This document shows positions 1 through 9,408 of a DNA stretch of 64,000 nucleotides, piece after piece. Source of the DNA: Trabulsiella guamensis ATCC 49490 (GTDB lineage Bacteria > Pseudomonadota > Gammaproteobacteria > Enterobacterales > Enterobacteriaceae); assembly GCF_000734965.1 (NCBI RefSeq), contig NZ_JMTB01000126.1:1-64000 (forward strand). Reading direction: 5' to 3'. Both the position numbers and the translations under genes were made by a program. Under the pieces are notes generated by a model. It had not been told where the DNA came from. It made no database searches and was given only the letters and a program-made list of their open reading frames with translations. Each line of letters starts with the position of its first letter. Within the stretch, counting starts at the first letter, position 1.

Positions 1-21
1 TATTTACCGGGCACTGAAATA

Positions 22-381
22 TCAGACCCCGACCAGGCTTTCTAAAGGAATACCAAATTGCTTATGAAGGCGGCGAATCATTGGCAGTGTCAGGCTGCGA
101 GTACCGCTAAATATTTCATAAACACGATTTGGCTTCCCGATCGCAGATTCCAGATCTTTAACACTTAACCCTTGCTGATCCATACGGAATTTTATAGCTT
201 CGACAGGGGTTGGTGGCTCGATGGGATAATGTTTTTTTTCATACTCTTCAATGAGTAAACACATTATTTCAAAATAATCCCCTTCTGGCGTATCCAGAGC
301 GGGTTCATTGTCGAACATCGGTTCAACTGCCTGCAGGGCAGCTTCATAATCCTGTTCTGTTCTGATTGGTTTAATGTTCAT
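22..381 (-). CDS. higA: HigA-family antitoxin, HTH regulator
   Basis: This 119-residue protein has an acidic N-terminal half. Its C-terminal half, about residues 60-119, reads as a Cro/C1-type helix-turn-helix (MDQQGLSVKDLESAIGKPNR, then a recognition-helix region ending SRSL-like). That is the usual plan of HigA antitoxins, which neutralise HigB and repress their own operon. It lies 3 bases downstream of the toxin gene on the same strand, the toxin-first order typical of higBA. The paired palindromes at 699-745 are its likely operators. Family assignment is by recognition of sequence and context; no homology search was run. Confidence 0.8.
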   Translation of the reverse strand: MNIKPIRTEQDYEAALQAVEPMFDNEPALDTPEGDYFEIMCLLIEEYEKKHYPIEPPTPVEAIKFRMDQQGLSVKDLESAIGKPNRVYEIFSGTRSLTLPMIRRLHKQFGIPLESLVGV

Positions 382-384
382 AAT

Positions 385-687
385 CTACTCCAGTTCAACC
401 ATTTCAGCGTCTATAGCGTCATATTGTCTGTGAGTGCCGATAAACTTAACGAACAGCCATCCTCGTTGATAAGCAATTGCTACGATTAATCGGTAGTTAT
501 TTCCCTTAATGTTGAATACCACGCGTCTGTTTTTCAAAATAGTGGCGCTGCGGTACTGTTCCTTTATCTCTGCCGGGGTTTTCCAGTCTGCTTTTGTGAC
601 TTCATCTACCCAGGCCTTTAGCGGTTGCTCTGCATCGGGATTCTCCGCCCAAAAATCCCTTAATGTCTTAACAGAGATTATTTTCAT
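385..687 (-). CDS. higB: HigB-family mRNA interferase toxin
   Basis: A 100-residue basic protein of HigB/RelE-like size. It has the family pattern of a tryptophan-rich middle (AWVDEVTKADWKTPAEIKEQ), an RVVFNIKGNNYRLIVAIAY strand pair and a C-terminal FVKFIGTHRQYD segment. HigB toxins of this type cleave mRNA on translating ribosomes and are inhibited by HigA. It is the first gene of the pair, and its start is 12 bases from the nearest operator palindrome. A -10-like tatcat (699-694, minus strand) would place the transcript start almost on the ATG, so the message may have little or no leader. Confidence 0.8.
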   Translation of the reverse strand: MKIISVKTLRDFWAENPDAEQPLKAWVDEVTKADWKTPAEIKEQYRSATILKNRRVVFNIKGNNYRLIVAIAYQRGWLFVKFIGTHRQYDAIDAEMVELE

Positions 688-698
688 GGCGCTATGAT

Positions 699-745
699 AG
701 TCCCATTATGGGACTAAGTAAAGAAATAAGTCCCATAATGGGACT
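699..745 (-). promoter_or_regulatory. Paired 17-bp palindromic operators of higBA
   Basis: Two perfect palindromes lie at 699-715 (AGTCCCATTATGGGACT) and 729-745 (AGTCCCATAATGGGACT). Apart from the central base they are identical, and each is the exact reverse complement of the other. Their centres are 30 bp apart, close to three helical turns, so two repressor dimers would sit on the same DNA face. On the minus strand the first palindrome lies exactly between a -35-like ttactt (721-716) and a -10-like tatcat (699-694). This is what an autoregulated toxin-antitoxin promoter should look like; binding by HigA is inferred. Confidence 0.8.
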
Positions 746-772
746 GATATTCATACATCATAACAAACCTCA

Positions 773-2350
773 TCAAGCCTCGTAATCAGGAGTTTCATCC
801 GGCGGGAAAATCTGCACCCGTTGCACGCGGTGGTTTTCCACCTCCAGCGTTTTCAGCGTAAAGCCATCCACCACCACTTCTTCTCCCGCCTGTGGTACCC
901 GTTGCAGATGCTCCATCAGCAAACCGGCAATGGTGTGGTATTCCCGTTTCTCATCAAGAGGGATGGGGACAAACTGCACTAGATCTTCCAGCGGCATATG
1001 GCCGTTTGCAGTCCAGCTACCATCGGCGTTTTTCTGAATATCATGGCGTGCGTCGATCTCTTCTGCCTCGTTAGGCAGATTCCCGGCGATGGTTTCGGTG
1101 ACGTCGCTGAGGGTGACAATCCCTTCCACTGAACCAAACTCATCCACCACAAAAGCAAAGTGAGTACGGGCATTGCGGAACTGTTCCAGCGCAGGCAACA
1201 GCGGCAACGTCTCCGGGAAGACCAGCGGCTGGCGAATCAGTACCCGCAGGTTGAGCGGCTCACCGCGTAGCGATTGCTGTAACAGGTCGATGATATGCAC
1301 CACGCCCAGCAGATCTTCGTCATCGTCATTGCTGGTGACTACCAGGCGAGTGTGCTGGTTTTTCTCCAGCAGGGCGCGGATCTCCGATTCTGGCGCGTTG
1401 AGGTCGATATGCTCAATATCATGGCGCGAGGTCATAATGCTGCTGACGGTGCGCTGGTTGAGATTCAGCACGCGCTCGATCATCAACCGCTCCTGTGGAT
1501 TGAACAGTTGACTGTCGTTGTGATCGGCAATCAGCAAGGCGGTTTCGGCGTCCAGCTCCGCATCCTCTTTCTGCCCACTTAACAGACGCATGACCGCTTC
1601 TGTGGTGCGCGCGCGCAGCGACTGGTTCGCTGACAGGAAACGGCGACGGTTGAAAATCGCCAGCTGGTTCAGGGCTTCGATCATCACCGAGAAACCAATT
1701 GCGGCGTACAGATAACCTTTCGGAATGTGGAAGCCGAAGCCGTCAGCAATCAGGCTAAAGCCGATCATCAGCAGGAAGCTGAGACACAGAATGACAATGG
1801 TCGGATGGTTATTGACGAAGCGGGTGAGCGGTTTACTGGCCAGCAGCATCAGGCTGATGGCGATAATTACCGCCGCCATCATCACCGCAAGGTGGTCAAC
1901 CATCCCGACCGCGGTGATGACCGAATCCAGCGAGAACACCGCATCCAGCACCACTATCTGCGTCACTACGGCCCAGAATTTCGCTCCCCGTCGCTGCGTC
2001 GGGTTCTCGCTGTCTTTCCCTTCGAGCCTTTCATTTAATTCGACGGTGGCTTTAAATAACAGGAACAGCCCGCCGAACAACATGATCAGATCTCGGGCGC
2101 TGAAGCTGAGGTCGCGAATACTGAACAACGGTTTCGTGAGGGTGACGAGCCAGGAGATAGACGCCAGCAACAGCAAACGCATCAGCATCGCCAGAATCAG
2201 CCCCGTCACGCGCGCGCGGTCACGCTGCCCGGGCGGAAGCTTTTCAGCAAGGATGGCGATAAACACCAGGTTATCAATACCCAATACCAGCTCGATGACA
2301 ATCAGCGTCATCAGACCGGCCCAGATTGAGGGATCGGCGATCCATTCCAT
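773..2350 (-). CDS. yegH: TerC/CorC-type inner membrane protein YegH
   Basis: The product from the ATG at 2350 is 525 residues, close to the 527 expected for YegH; a GTG 39 bases upstream would add 13 residues. The N-terminal half is a TerC-type membrane domain of about seven helices with the conserved acidic motif [12 protein letters not shown] pair of CBS domains follows (about residues 295-415, including the motif [13 protein letters not shown]). The C-terminus is a CorC/HlyC-type transporter-associated domain (about 430-520). The family is linked to metal or cation handling, but the substrate of YegH is not established. It is transcribed away from wza. Confidence 0.9.
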   Translation of the reverse strand: MEWIADPSIWAGLMTLIVIELVLGIDNLVFIAILAEKLPPGQRDRARVTGLILAMLMRLLLLASISWLVTLTKPLFSIRDLSFSARDLIMLFGGLFLLFKATVELNERLEGKDSENPTQRRGAKFWAVVTQIVVLDAVFSLDSVITAVGMVDHLAVMMAAVIIAISLMLLASKPLTRFVNNHPTIVILCLSFLLMIGFSLIADGFGFHIPKGYLYAAIGFSVMIEALNQLAIFNRRRFLSANQSLRARTTEAVMRLLSGQKEDAELDAETALLIADHNDSQLFNPQERLMIERVLNLNQRTVSSIMTSRHDIEHIDLNAPESEIRALLEKNQHTRLVVTSNDDDEDLLGVVHIIDLLQQSLRGEPLNLRVLIRQPLVFPETLPLLPALEQFRNARTHFAFVVDEFGSVEGIVTLSDVTETIAGNLPNEAEEIDARHDIQKNADGSWTANGHMPLEDLVQFVPIPLDEKREYHTIAGLLMEHLQRVPQAGEEVVVDGFTLKTLEVENHRVQRVQIFPPDETPDYEA

Positions 2351-2751
2351 ATACGGATTAATACCTTTCGTAACGTAAAAAAATGACACAAGGAGATCAT
2401 GGATAAAGCGGAGTTGAAATGCAATCTTTACCTGAGATTTATCTCAATAAACGAATTCCGCCGGTACCAATATAACCTTATTGTTTCAGGTATTTATTAT
2501 TACCTTTTTGTATCGTTAAGCTGAAATGATCTTAGCGAAAAAGAACACTCGCAATTTGTCAATATAAATAAAATCCTAAAAGTATAAAAATGAGCGATTA
2601 ATATTAATCTTAAAAACTCCATTTAGGGAGGTTGTTACCTTGCCTGATATTGGCTTAGCTGCAACAATTCTTCCAGCATATCGTGAGTAATAATCTTTTG
2701 CCTCTTTCATTAGTGTCGTATGAAAGCCTGAAAATGATTTCACAATATGCC

Positions 2752-2765
2752 TCAGGAATATTCTC
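2752..2765 (+). promoter_or_regulatory. Candidate RcsAB box upstream of wza
   Basis: TCAGGAATATTCTC resembles the RcsAB consensus (roughly TAAGAATATTCCTA), with an intact GAATATTC core. It lies about 285 bases before the wza start and upstream of the ops element, where Rcs control of colanic acid synthesis is expected. The call rests on motif similarity and position only. Confidence 0.5.
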
Positions 2766-2811
2766 TGGTAAGCCCTGTGAAGCAGGGTTGTATCTATTAA
2801 TTATCTGATTT

Positions 2812-2850
2812 AACAGTGGATTGGTAACTGAAAGCCAAGGGCGGTAGCGT
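2812..2850 (+). promoter_or_regulatory. JUMPstart/ops element before wza
   Basis: The sequence ends in GGCGGTAGCGT at 2840-2850, a perfect ops element, and the 28 bases before it are a degenerate JUMPstart. Ops in the nontranscribed strand pauses RNA polymerase and recruits RfaH, which suppresses termination in long surface-polysaccharide operons. The upstream half matches less well than the copy before the O-antigen cluster at 26911-26948. Confidence 0.85.
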
Positions 2851-3037
2851 GCCTGAAGGCGTGACAACCTGCTTCGATTATTCTGTCAATAGCCTGCGAG
2901 TAAATAATGTCTTTTTAGGATAGATACCAATTATATTGCGTTTCGATTAAATGCATTCTGCTTCAACTAAGAATGGAAAAAAGAACGTTATATTTTATTC
3001 GCACAGGATAATTTTCTGCCAAAGTGATAAATAATCA

Positions 3038-4171
3038 ATGATGAAATCCAAACTAAAATTGATGCCATTATTGGTGTCGGTAACCTTCATGAGTGGTTGT
3101 ACTGTCCTTCCCGGCAGCAATATGTCTACCTTCGGTAAAGATGTGATCAAACAGCAAGATGCTGATTTTGACATTGACCGAATGGTGAATGTTTATCCGC
3201 TGACCCCGCGACTGATTGACCAATTACGTCCACGGCCGAATGTGGCGCAACCCAATATGTCGCTGGATCAGGAGTTAAACAATTACCAGTATCGGGTAGG
3301 GCCGGGCGATGTGCTTAACGTGACGGTCTGGGATCACCCGGAACTCACGACCCCGGCAGGCCAGTACCGCAGCTCAAGCGACACGGGTAACTGGGTACAG
3401 CCAGACGGAACGATTTTCTATCCGTATGTCGGCAAAGTGCAGGTGGCCGGGAAAACGCTCGCCGAAATTCGTTCGCAGGTGACGTCGCGTCTGGCGGCCT
3501 ATATCAACGACCCGCAGGTCGACGTTAACGTCGCCGCGTTCCGCTCGCAGAAAGCCTACGTTTCCGGGCAGGTGAATAAATCCGGGCAACAGGCGATCAC
3601 TAACGTACCGCTGACCGTACTGGATGCCATCAACGCCGCGGGTGGTCTGACGGAAGACGCCGACTGGCGCAATGTGGTGCTCACTCATAATGGCCGCGAA
3701 CAGCGCATTTCGCTGCAGGCGCTGATGCAAAACGGCGACCTCAGCCAGAACCGTCTGCTCTATCCGGGCGACATTCTGTTCGTGCCGCGTAATGACGATC
3801 TGAAAGTCTTCGTGATGGGTGAAGTGAAGAAACAAAGCACCCTCAAAATGGACTTCAGTGGCATGACCCTGACCGAAGCGCTGGGCCAGGCGGAAGGCAT
3901 CGACATGACGACGTCCAACGCCAGCGGCATCTTCGTGATCCGTCCGTTGCAGCAGGACAAGAACGGCAAGATTGCTAACGTTTACCAGCTCGATATGTCC
4001 GATGCGACATCGCTGGTTATGGCGACCAACTTCGTGTTGCAGCCGTATGACGTGGTGTATGTCACAACCGCACCAGTTGCCCGCTGGAACCGTCTGATCA
4101 GCCAATTGCTGCCAACCATCAGTGGCGTTCGCTACATGACGGATACAGCAAAAGACATCCATACGTGGTAA
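3038..4171 (+). CDS. wza: Polysaccharide export lipoprotein Wza
   Basis: This 377-residue protein matches the length and sequence pattern of Wza, the octameric outer-membrane channel that exports colanic acid. Residues 1-20 are a lipoprotein signal ending MSG before Cys21. The polysaccharide export domain ([20 protein letters not shown]) and SLBB-type repeats follow, and a C-terminal amphipathic helix ([18 protein letters not shown]) forms the outer-membrane barrel. It is the first gene of the colanic acid operon, and its stop codon overlaps or abuts the start of wzb. Tandem ATGs at 3038 and 3041 are both possible; the first gives the family length. Confidence 0.97.
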   Translation: MMKSKLKLMPLLVSVTFMSGCTVLPGSNMSTFGKDVIKQQDADFDIDRMVNVYPLTPRLIDQLRPRPNVAQPNMSLDQELNNYQYRVGPGDVLNVTVWDHPELTTPAGQYRSSSDTGNWVQPDGTIFYPYVGKVQVAGKTLAEIRSQVTSRLAAYINDPQVDVNVAAFRSQKAYVSGQVNKSGQQAITNVPLTVLDAINAAGGLTEDADWRNVVLTHNGREQRISLQALMQNGDLSQNRLLYPGDILFVPRNDDLKVFVMGEVKKQSTLKMDFSGMTLTEALGQAEGIDMTTSNASGIFVIRPLQQDKNGKIANVYQLDMSDATSLVMATNFVLQPYDVVYVTTAPVARWNRLISQLLPTISGVRYMTDTAKDIHTW

Positions 4172-4176
4172 TGCGC

Positions 4177-4620
4177 ATGTTTAACAAAATACTGGTCGTT
4201 TGTGTGGGGAACATCTGCCGTTCCCCCACCGCGGAACGTCTGCTGAAAGCCTATCACCCCTCGCTGACCGTGGAGTCGGCGGGTCTGGGGGCGTTGGTGG
4301 GAAAAGGCGCGGACGACGCCGCCGTGAGTGTTGCCGCTGCCCACAATATCTCGCTTGAGGGGCACCGCGCGCGGCAGATTTCCGGGCGGATGTGCCGGGA
4401 CTATGACCTGATCCTGGCGATGGAAAAACGGCACATAACGCGCCTGTGCGACATGGCTCCGGAGATGCGCGGCAAAGTCATGCTGTTCGGTCACTGGGAT
4501 GACGAACGCGAAATCCCCGATCCGTATCGCAAGAGCCGTGACGCCTTCGAAGCGGTTTACTCGTTACTTGATCAGTCTGCCCGACAGTGGGCACAGGCAC
4601 TCAAAGCTCAGCAGGGATAA
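4177..4620 (+). CDS. wzb: Low-molecular-weight protein tyrosine phosphatase Wzb
   Basis: A 147-residue low-molecular-weight phosphatase. The P-loop CVGNICRS has nucleophile Cys9 and Arg15, and the general acid is Asp115 in IPDPYRKS. Wzb dephosphorylates the C-terminal tyrosines of Wzc, and cycling of that phosphorylation is needed for colanic acid assembly. Possible starts are ATG 4171, overlapping the wza stop, and ATG 4177; the second gives the family N-terminus MFNKILVVC. The wzc start is 3 bases past its stop. Confidence 0.96.
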   Translation: MFNKILVVCVGNICRSPTAERLLKAYHPSLTVESAGLGALVGKGADDAAVSVAAAHNISLEGHRARQISGRMCRDYDLILAMEKRHITRLCDMAPEMRGKVMLFGHWDDEREIPDPYRKSRDAFEAVYSLLDQSARQWAQALKAQQG

Positions 4621-4622
4621 CA

Positions 4623-6785
4623 ATGACAGAAAAAGTAAAACACGCTGCCCCGCAGGCCTCGGGCAATGATGAAATTGATATCGGACGCCTGATAGGCACG
4701 ATTATTGAGGCGAAGTGGTGGGTTCTGGGTACGACAGCGCTGTTTGGGCTGGCGGCGGTGGTTTATACACTGTTTGCCACCCCCATCTACAGCGCCGACG
4801 CGCTGGTACAGATAGAACAGAACGCCGGTAGTTCGCTGGTGCAGGATATTAACTCAGCACTCAACAGCAAACCGCCCGCCTCGGAAGCGGAAATTCAGCT
4901 GATTCGTTCGCGTCTGGTGCTGGGCAAAACGGTCGATGATCTGAACCTTGATATCAGCGTCACCAAGAATACCTTTCCGATCTTCGGCGCAGGCTGGGAT
5001 CGCCTGATGGGGCGGCAGAACGATACAGTACATGTGGAAACGTTCACGCTGCCTGCGGGCATGAAAGAGCAGGTATTTACGCTGGAAGTTCTGGGGCCAA
5101 AACAGTATCTGCTGACCAGTGACGGGGGCTTCAGCGCCCGCGGTGAAGTCGGTCAACCGCTCAGTAAAGCGGGGGTCACGCTGCTGGTAAGCAGCATTAA
5201 TGCGGAAACCGGCGGTGAATTTACCGTCACCAAATTCTCCACGCTGGGGATGATCAACAATCTGCAAAACAACCTGACTGTCACTGAGACCGGGAAAGAT
5301 ACCGGCGTTCTGAGCCTGAACTTCGTCGGCGAAGACCGTGAGCAGATTCGCACGATCCTGGACAGCATCACCCGCAACTATCTTGAGCAGAACGTCGAGC
5401 GTAAGTCAGAAGAAGCCGGGAAAAGTCTCGCGTTCCTCGCCCGACAACTACCGGAAGTCCGAAGCCACCTGGATGTCGCTGAGAACAAACTCAACGCCTA
5501 CCGTCAGGAAAAAGACTCCGTTGACCTACCGCTGGAAGCGAAATCAGTGCTTGATTCGATGGTAAACATCGACGCGCAACTGAATGAGCTGACCTTTAAA
5601 GAGGCGGAGATTTCCAAACTCTACACCAAACGTCACCCTGCTTACCGGACGCTGCTGGAAAAACGCCAGGCGCTGGAAGAAGAGAAGGCCAACCTGAATC
5701 AGCGTGTGACGGCGATGCCGAAAACGCAGCAGGAGATTGTGCGGTTGACGCGTGACGTCGAGTCTGGGCAGCAGGTCTATATGCAACTGTTGAATAAACA
5801 GCAGGAGCTGAAGATTCAGGAAGCGAGCACCGTGGGCGATGTCCGCATCGTTGACCACGCCATCACCCAGCCTGGTGTGCTGAAGCCGAAAAAGGCGCTG
5901 ATTATTCTCGGCGGCCTGATCCTGGGCCTGATGTTGTCCATCGTTGGAGTACTGCTGCGCGCCTTGCTCAACCGTGGTATCGAAAGCCCGCAGGCGCTGG
6001 AAGAGCAGGGGATCAGCGTTTACGCCAGCATCCCGCTGTCGGAATGGCAGAAGTCGCATGACAGCGTCAAAACCATTCGCGGCGTTAAGCGTTACAAGCA
6101 GAGCCAATTGCTGGCGGTGGGTAATCCGACGGATCTGGCGATTGAAGCGATTCGCAGCCTGCGCACCAGCCTGCACTTCGCCATGATGCAGGCGAAAAAT
6201 AACGTCCTGATGCTGACCGGGGTGAGCCCGTCAATCGGTAAAACCTTTGTCTGCGCCAACCTGGCAGCGGTGATAAGCCAGACCAACAAGCGTGTGCTGC
6301 TGATCGACTGCGATATGCGCAAAGGCTATACCCACGAGTTGCTCGGCACCACCAACGTTAACGGCCTGTCGGAAATTCTGGTGGGCAAAGCGGACATCGT
6401 CGGCTGCGCCAAAAAGACCGCTATCAACAATTTTGATCTGGTGCCACGAGGCCAGGTGCCGCCGAACCCGTCTGAACTGCTGATGAGTGAGCGCTTCGCA
6501 GAACTGGTCAAGTGGGCAAGCAGCAACTATGACCTTGTGCTGATCGATACTCCGCCGATTCTGGCTGTCACCGATGCCGCCGTGGTCGGTCGCCTGGCTG
6601 GTACTACGCTGATGGTCGCGCGCTATGCGGTAAACACCCTGAAAGAGGTGGAAACCAGCCTCGGTCGTTTCGAGCAGAACGGCATCGAAGTGCGCGGGGT
6701 GATCCTCAACTCCATCTTCCGCCGGGCCACGGGCTATCAGGATTACGGTTACTACGAGTACGAATATAAGTCTGACAACAAATAA
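4623..6785 (+). CDS. wzc: Tyrosine autokinase and copolymerase Wzc
   Basis: A 720-residue inner-membrane protein, the standard Wzc length. It has an N-terminal Wzz domain with a transmembrane helix near residues 33-53, a large periplasmic coiled region and a second membrane helix near 427-447. The cytoplasmic BY-kinase follows, with Walker A GVSPSIGKT, Walker A' LLIDCDMRKG and Walker B LVLIDTPP. The tail YQDYGYYEYEY is the tyrosine cluster that is autophosphorylated and then dephosphorylated by Wzb. It contacts Wza and controls polymerisation and export of colanic acid. The start at 4623 was chosen over an upstream in-frame codon at 4587 because it gives the conserved MTEKVK N-terminus. Confidence 0.97.
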   Translation: MTEKVKHAAPQASGNDEIDIGRLIGTIIEAKWWVLGTTALFGLAAVVYTLFATPIYSADALVQIEQNAGSSLVQDINSALNSKPPASEAEIQLIRSRLVLGKTVDDLNLDISVTKNTFPIFGAGWDRLMGRQNDTVHVETFTLPAGMKEQVFTLEVLGPKQYLLTSDGGFSARGEVGQPLSKAGVTLLVSSINAETGGEFTVTKFSTLGMINNLQNNLTVTETGKDTGVLSLNFVGEDREQIRTILDSITRNYLEQNVERKSEEAGKSLAFLARQLPEVRSHLDVAENKLNAYRQEKDSVDLPLEAKSVLDSMVNIDAQLNELTFKEAEISKLYTKRHPAYRTLLEKRQALEEEKANLNQRVTAMPKTQQEIVRLTRDVESGQQVYMQLLNKQQELKIQEASTVGDVRIVDHAITQPGVLKPKKALIILGGLILGLMLSIVGVLLRALLNRGIESPQALEEQGISVYASIPLSEWQKSHDSVKTIRGVKRYKQSQLLAVGNPTDLAIEAIRSLRTSLHFAMMQAKNNVLMLTGVSPSIGKTFVCANLAAVISQTNKRVLLIDCDMRKGYTHELLGTTNVNGLSEILVGKADIVGCAKKTAINNFDLVPRGQVPPNPSELLMSERFAELVKWASSNYDLVLIDTPPILAVTDAAVVGRLAGTTLMVARYAVNTLKEVETSLGRFEQNGIEVRGVILNSIFRRATGYQDYGYYEYEYKSDNK

Positions 6786-6800
6786 GTTTTCCCTTCTCCC

Positions 6801-6840
6801 TGACCCTCGCCCCTGAGGATGAGGGCAGGGCGAAGGGTCA
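6801..6840 (+). repeat. Intergenic inverted repeat between wzc and wcaA
   Basis: The arms TGACCCT (6801-6807) and AGGGTCA (6834-6840) continue inward as CGCCC/GGGCG with one bulged A, giving a 12-bp stem and a 15-base loop. No T run follows, so it is not a typical terminator. It resembles the short CCCT-rich repetitive hairpins scattered in enterobacterial intergenic regions. It may stabilise the upstream message or moderate expression of wcaA. Confidence 0.6.
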
Positions 6841-6860
6841 GATACTTACCGGGGAACATA

Positions 6861-7703
6861 ATGACCAATCATCGTCCGCTTATTTCAATCTATATGCCGA
6901 CATGGAACCGGCAACAGCTGGCCATTCGCGCGATTAAATCTGTTCTTCGTCAGGATTATCCGCACTGGGAACTGATGATAGTGGATGACTGCTCCGCCTC
7001 GTTCGAACAGCTGGCGCAGTTTGTCGCCGAACTGAACGATCCACGCGTGAACTACACCCGTAACGATTTTAACTCAGGCGCCTGCGCGGTGCGCAATCAG
7101 GCCATTTTGCAGGCAAAAGGGCAGTACATCACCGGCATCGATGATGATGATGAATGGACGCCAAACCGCCTGTCAGTCTTTCTGGAACACAAGCACCAAC
7201 TGACGACCCACGCGTTTTTGTATGCCGATGATTATGTTTGCGAGGGCGAAGTCTACTCTCAGCCCGCCAGCCTGCCGCTGTACCCGAAGTCGCCGTATTC
7301 CCGCAAGCTGTTTTATAAACGCAATATTATCGGCAACCAGGTCTTTAGCTGGGCGTGGCGCTTCAAAGAGTCGCTTTTCGATACGCAACTGAAAGCCGCA
7401 CAGGACTATGACATTTTCCTGCGCATGGTGGTGGCGTATGGCGAACCATGGAAAGTAGAAGAGGCAACGCAGATCCTGCACATCAATCACGGCGAAATGC
7501 AGATCACCTCATCACCGAAAAAGTTTTCCGGTTACTTCCATTTCTATCGCAAACACAAAGATAAATTCGACCGGGCCAGCAAAAAATATCAGCTGTTTAC
7601 GCTCTATCAGATCCGCAACAAGCGCATGAAGTGGCGCACGCTGTTGACGCTCTTTTCGCTGCGTAACGGTAAACGTCTGGCTGACGGGCTGCGGGGGAAA
7701 TAA
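6861..7703 (+). CDS. wcaA: Colanic acid glycosyltransferase WcaA (GT2)
   Basis: A 280-residue GT-A fold transferase. It has the family 2 N-terminus ISIYMPTWNRQQLAIRAIKS, the nucleotide-binding MIVDDCS, and DDDDEW, an extended DxD motif. It adds one sugar of the colanic acid repeat on the cytoplasmic face; which linkage it makes is not visible from sequence. The ATG at 6861 follows a GGGGAA ribosome-binding site and gives the conserved N-terminus. Its TAA overlaps the wcaB start by one base. Confidence 0.94.
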   Translation: MTNHRPLISIYMPTWNRQQLAIRAIKSVLRQDYPHWELMIVDDCSASFEQLAQFVAELNDPRVNYTRNDFNSGACAVRNQAILQAKGQYITGIDDDDEWTPNRLSVFLEHKHQLTTHAFLYADDYVCEGEVYSQPASLPLYPKSPYSRKLFYKRNIIGNQVFSWAWRFKESLFDTQLKAAQDYDIFLRMVVAYGEPWKVEEATQILHINHGEMQITSSPKKFSGYFHFYRKHKDKFDRASKKYQLFTLYQIRNKRMKWRTLLTLFSLRNGKRLADGLRGK

Positions 7704-8194
7704 TGCTACTGGAAGATTGCCGCGCAAACAGCTGGAGTTTGCGCCCCTGCTGCATGGTACTGGCCTATCGTGTAGCTCATTTCTGCTCGGTGTGGCGCAA
7801 GAAAAATATCATCAACAATATCTGGGCCGCGCCGGTGCTGGTGCTGTACCGCATCATCACCGAGTGCCTTTTTGGTTATGAGATTCAGGCCGCCGCGACA
7901 ATTGGCCGTCGCTTCACCATTCACCATGGCTATGCCGTGGTCATTAATAAAAATGTGGTGGCGGGCGACGACTTTACCGTGCGCCATGGTGTGACCATTG
8001 GCAACCGTGGTGCAGACAGCCTGGCCTGCCCGGTGATCGGCAACAGCGTCGAGTTAGGCGCTAACGTCATCATTCTTGGTGCTATCACTATTGGTAACAA
8101 CGTCACTGTCGGTGCGGGCAGCGTGGTGCTGGATGACGTGCCGGACAATGCGCTGGTGGTGGGCGAAAAAGCGCGAGTGAAGGTCATTAAATGA
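7703..8194 (+). CDS. wcaB: Colanic acid O-acetyltransferase WcaB
   Basis: A 163-residue left-handed beta-helix acyltransferase. Hexapeptide repeats such as IGNSVELGANVIILGAITIGNN run through the C-terminal half, and the cysteine-rich N-terminus (CCMVLAYRVAH) is typical of the serine-acetyltransferase-like subfamily. It is thought to O-acetylate colanic acid using acetyl-CoA. It is translationally coupled at both ends: its start overlaps the wcaA stop, and its stop overlaps wcaC as ATGA. Confidence 0.94.
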   Translation: MLLEDCRANSWSLRPCCMVLAYRVAHFCSVWRKKNIINNIWAAPVLVLYRIITECLFGYEIQAAATIGRRFTIHHGYAVVINKNVVAGDDFTVRHGVTIGNRGADSLACPVIGNSVELGANVIILGAITIGNNVTVGAGSVVLDDVPDNALVVGEKARVKVIK

Positions 8195-9408
8195 ATATCT
8201 TACAGTTTAACGTGCGTCTCGCCGAGGGCGGGGCGGCGGGCGTGGCGCTGGATTTGCACCAGCGCGCATTGCAAAAGGGACTGCATTCACAGTTTGTCTA
8301 CGGTTACGGCAAAGGCGGTAAGAAAAGCGTCAGCCATGATAATTATCCGCAGGTAATCAAGCAGACGGCGCGCATCACTTCGATGGCCAATCTGGCGCTG
8401 TTCCGCCTGTTCAACCGCGACCTGTTCGGCAACCTCAACAACCTGTATCGCACAGTGACCCGCACCCGCGGGCCGGTAGTCCTTCATTTTCATGTTCTGC
8501 ACAGCTACTGGCTGAATCTCGACGACGTGGTCAGCTTTTGCCAGAAAGTGAAAGCGCATAAAGATGATGTGACGTTTGTCTGGACATTGCACGATCACTG
8601 GAGCGTGACCGGGCGCTGCGCGTTTCTCGATGGCTGTGATGGCTGGAAAAGGGGCTGCCAGAAATGCCCGACGCTGAGCAATTACCCGCCGGTGAAAATC
8701 GACCGTGCGCATCAACTGGTCGAAGGTAAGCGCCAGTTGTTTCGCCACATGCTGGCCCTTGGTTGCCAGTTTATTTCACCCAGCCAGCACGTCGCGGACG
8801 CCTTTAACAGCCTGTACGGTGAAGGGCGTTGCCGAATCATCAATAACGGCATCGACGTAGCGACCGAAGCGATTCTTGCAGAACTGACGCCGCTGACGAC
8901 AACGGCAGGCAAACCGAAAATCGCGGTGGTGGCGCATGATCTGCGTTACGACGGCAAAACCAATCAACAACTGGTGCGTGACATCATCGCGCTGGGCGAG
9001 ACCGTGGAAGTCCACACCTTTGGCAAGTTTTCGCCCTTTGAAGGGAAAAACGTTATCAACCACGGTTTTCTCACCGACAAGCGCCAGTTGATGAATGAAC
9101 TGAATCAGCTCGATGCCTTGCTGTTCAGCTCCCGCGTGGATAACTACCCGTTAATTCTCTGCGAAGCGTTGTCGATTGGCGTACCGGTGATCGCCACGCA
9201 CAGTGAGGCGGCACAGGAAGTGTTACAGAAATCGGGCGGCCGGACGTTTGACAATGACGAGGTGTTACAGCTGGTGACGCTGCCGAAAGCGGAACTGGCG
9301 CAGGCGGTGTTTGGCGATTCGCTGCAGGCGTTTCGCGACCGCAGCCGCAAGGCTTACAGTGGACAACAGATGCTGGAGGAATATGTCTCGTTCTATCAGA
9401 GTCTGTAG
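8191..9408 (+). CDS. wcaC: Colanic acid glycosyltransferase WcaC (GT4)
   Basis: A 405-residue GT-B fold transferase with the N-terminal glycine-rich acceptor segment (LAEGGAAGVALDLHQRA). The family 4 C-terminal signature is SRVDNYPLILCEALSIGVPVIATHSEA, whose glutamate contacts the donor phosphate region. The CDGWKRGCQKCP segment, with four closely spaced cysteines around 155-170, is characteristic of this transferase family. It extends the colanic acid repeat in the cytoplasm. The start overlaps wcaB by 4 bases, and wcaD begins inside its 3' end. Confidence 0.94.
   Translation: MNILQFNVRLAEGGAAGVALDLHQRALQKGLHSQFVYGYGKGGKKSVSHDNYPQVIKQTARITSMANLALFRLFNRDLFGNLNNLYRTVTRTRGPVVLHFHVLHSYWLNLDDVVSFCQKVKAHKDDVTFVWTLHDHWSVTGRCAFLDGCDGWKRGCQKCPTLSNYPPVKIDRAHQLVEGKRQLFRHMLALGCQFISPSQHVADAFNSLYGEGRCRIINNGIDVATEAILAELTPLTTTAGKPKIAVVAHDLRYDGKTNQQLVRDIIALGETVEVHTFGKFSPFEGKNVINHGFLTDKRQLMNELNQLDALLFSSRVDNYPLILCEALSIGVPVIATHSEAAQEVLQKSGGRTFDNDEVLQLVTLPKAELAQAVFGDSLQAFRDRSRKAYSGQQMLEEYVSFYQSL

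Larger units (their letters stand above)
2351..3037 (+). promoter_or_regulatory. Divergent yegH/wza region and long colanic acid leader
   Basis: There is no convincing gene in these 687 bases; a 70-codon reading frame on the minus strand at 2655-2867 looks accidental. The region is AT-rich and should carry the yegH promoter, on the left, and the wza promoter with a long untranslated leader. Within it are an RcsAB-box-like site at 2752-2765 and the ops/JUMPstart sequence ending at 2850, listed separately. This fits the known control of colanic acid genes by the Rcs phosphorelay and by RfaH antitermination. Confidence 0.6.

Noticed and set aside
2655-2867. A 70-codon minus-strand reading frame in the wza leader
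   Set aside because: It overlaps the RcsAB-like and ops elements, has no recognisable domain or convincing ribosome-binding site, and resembles no known protein.
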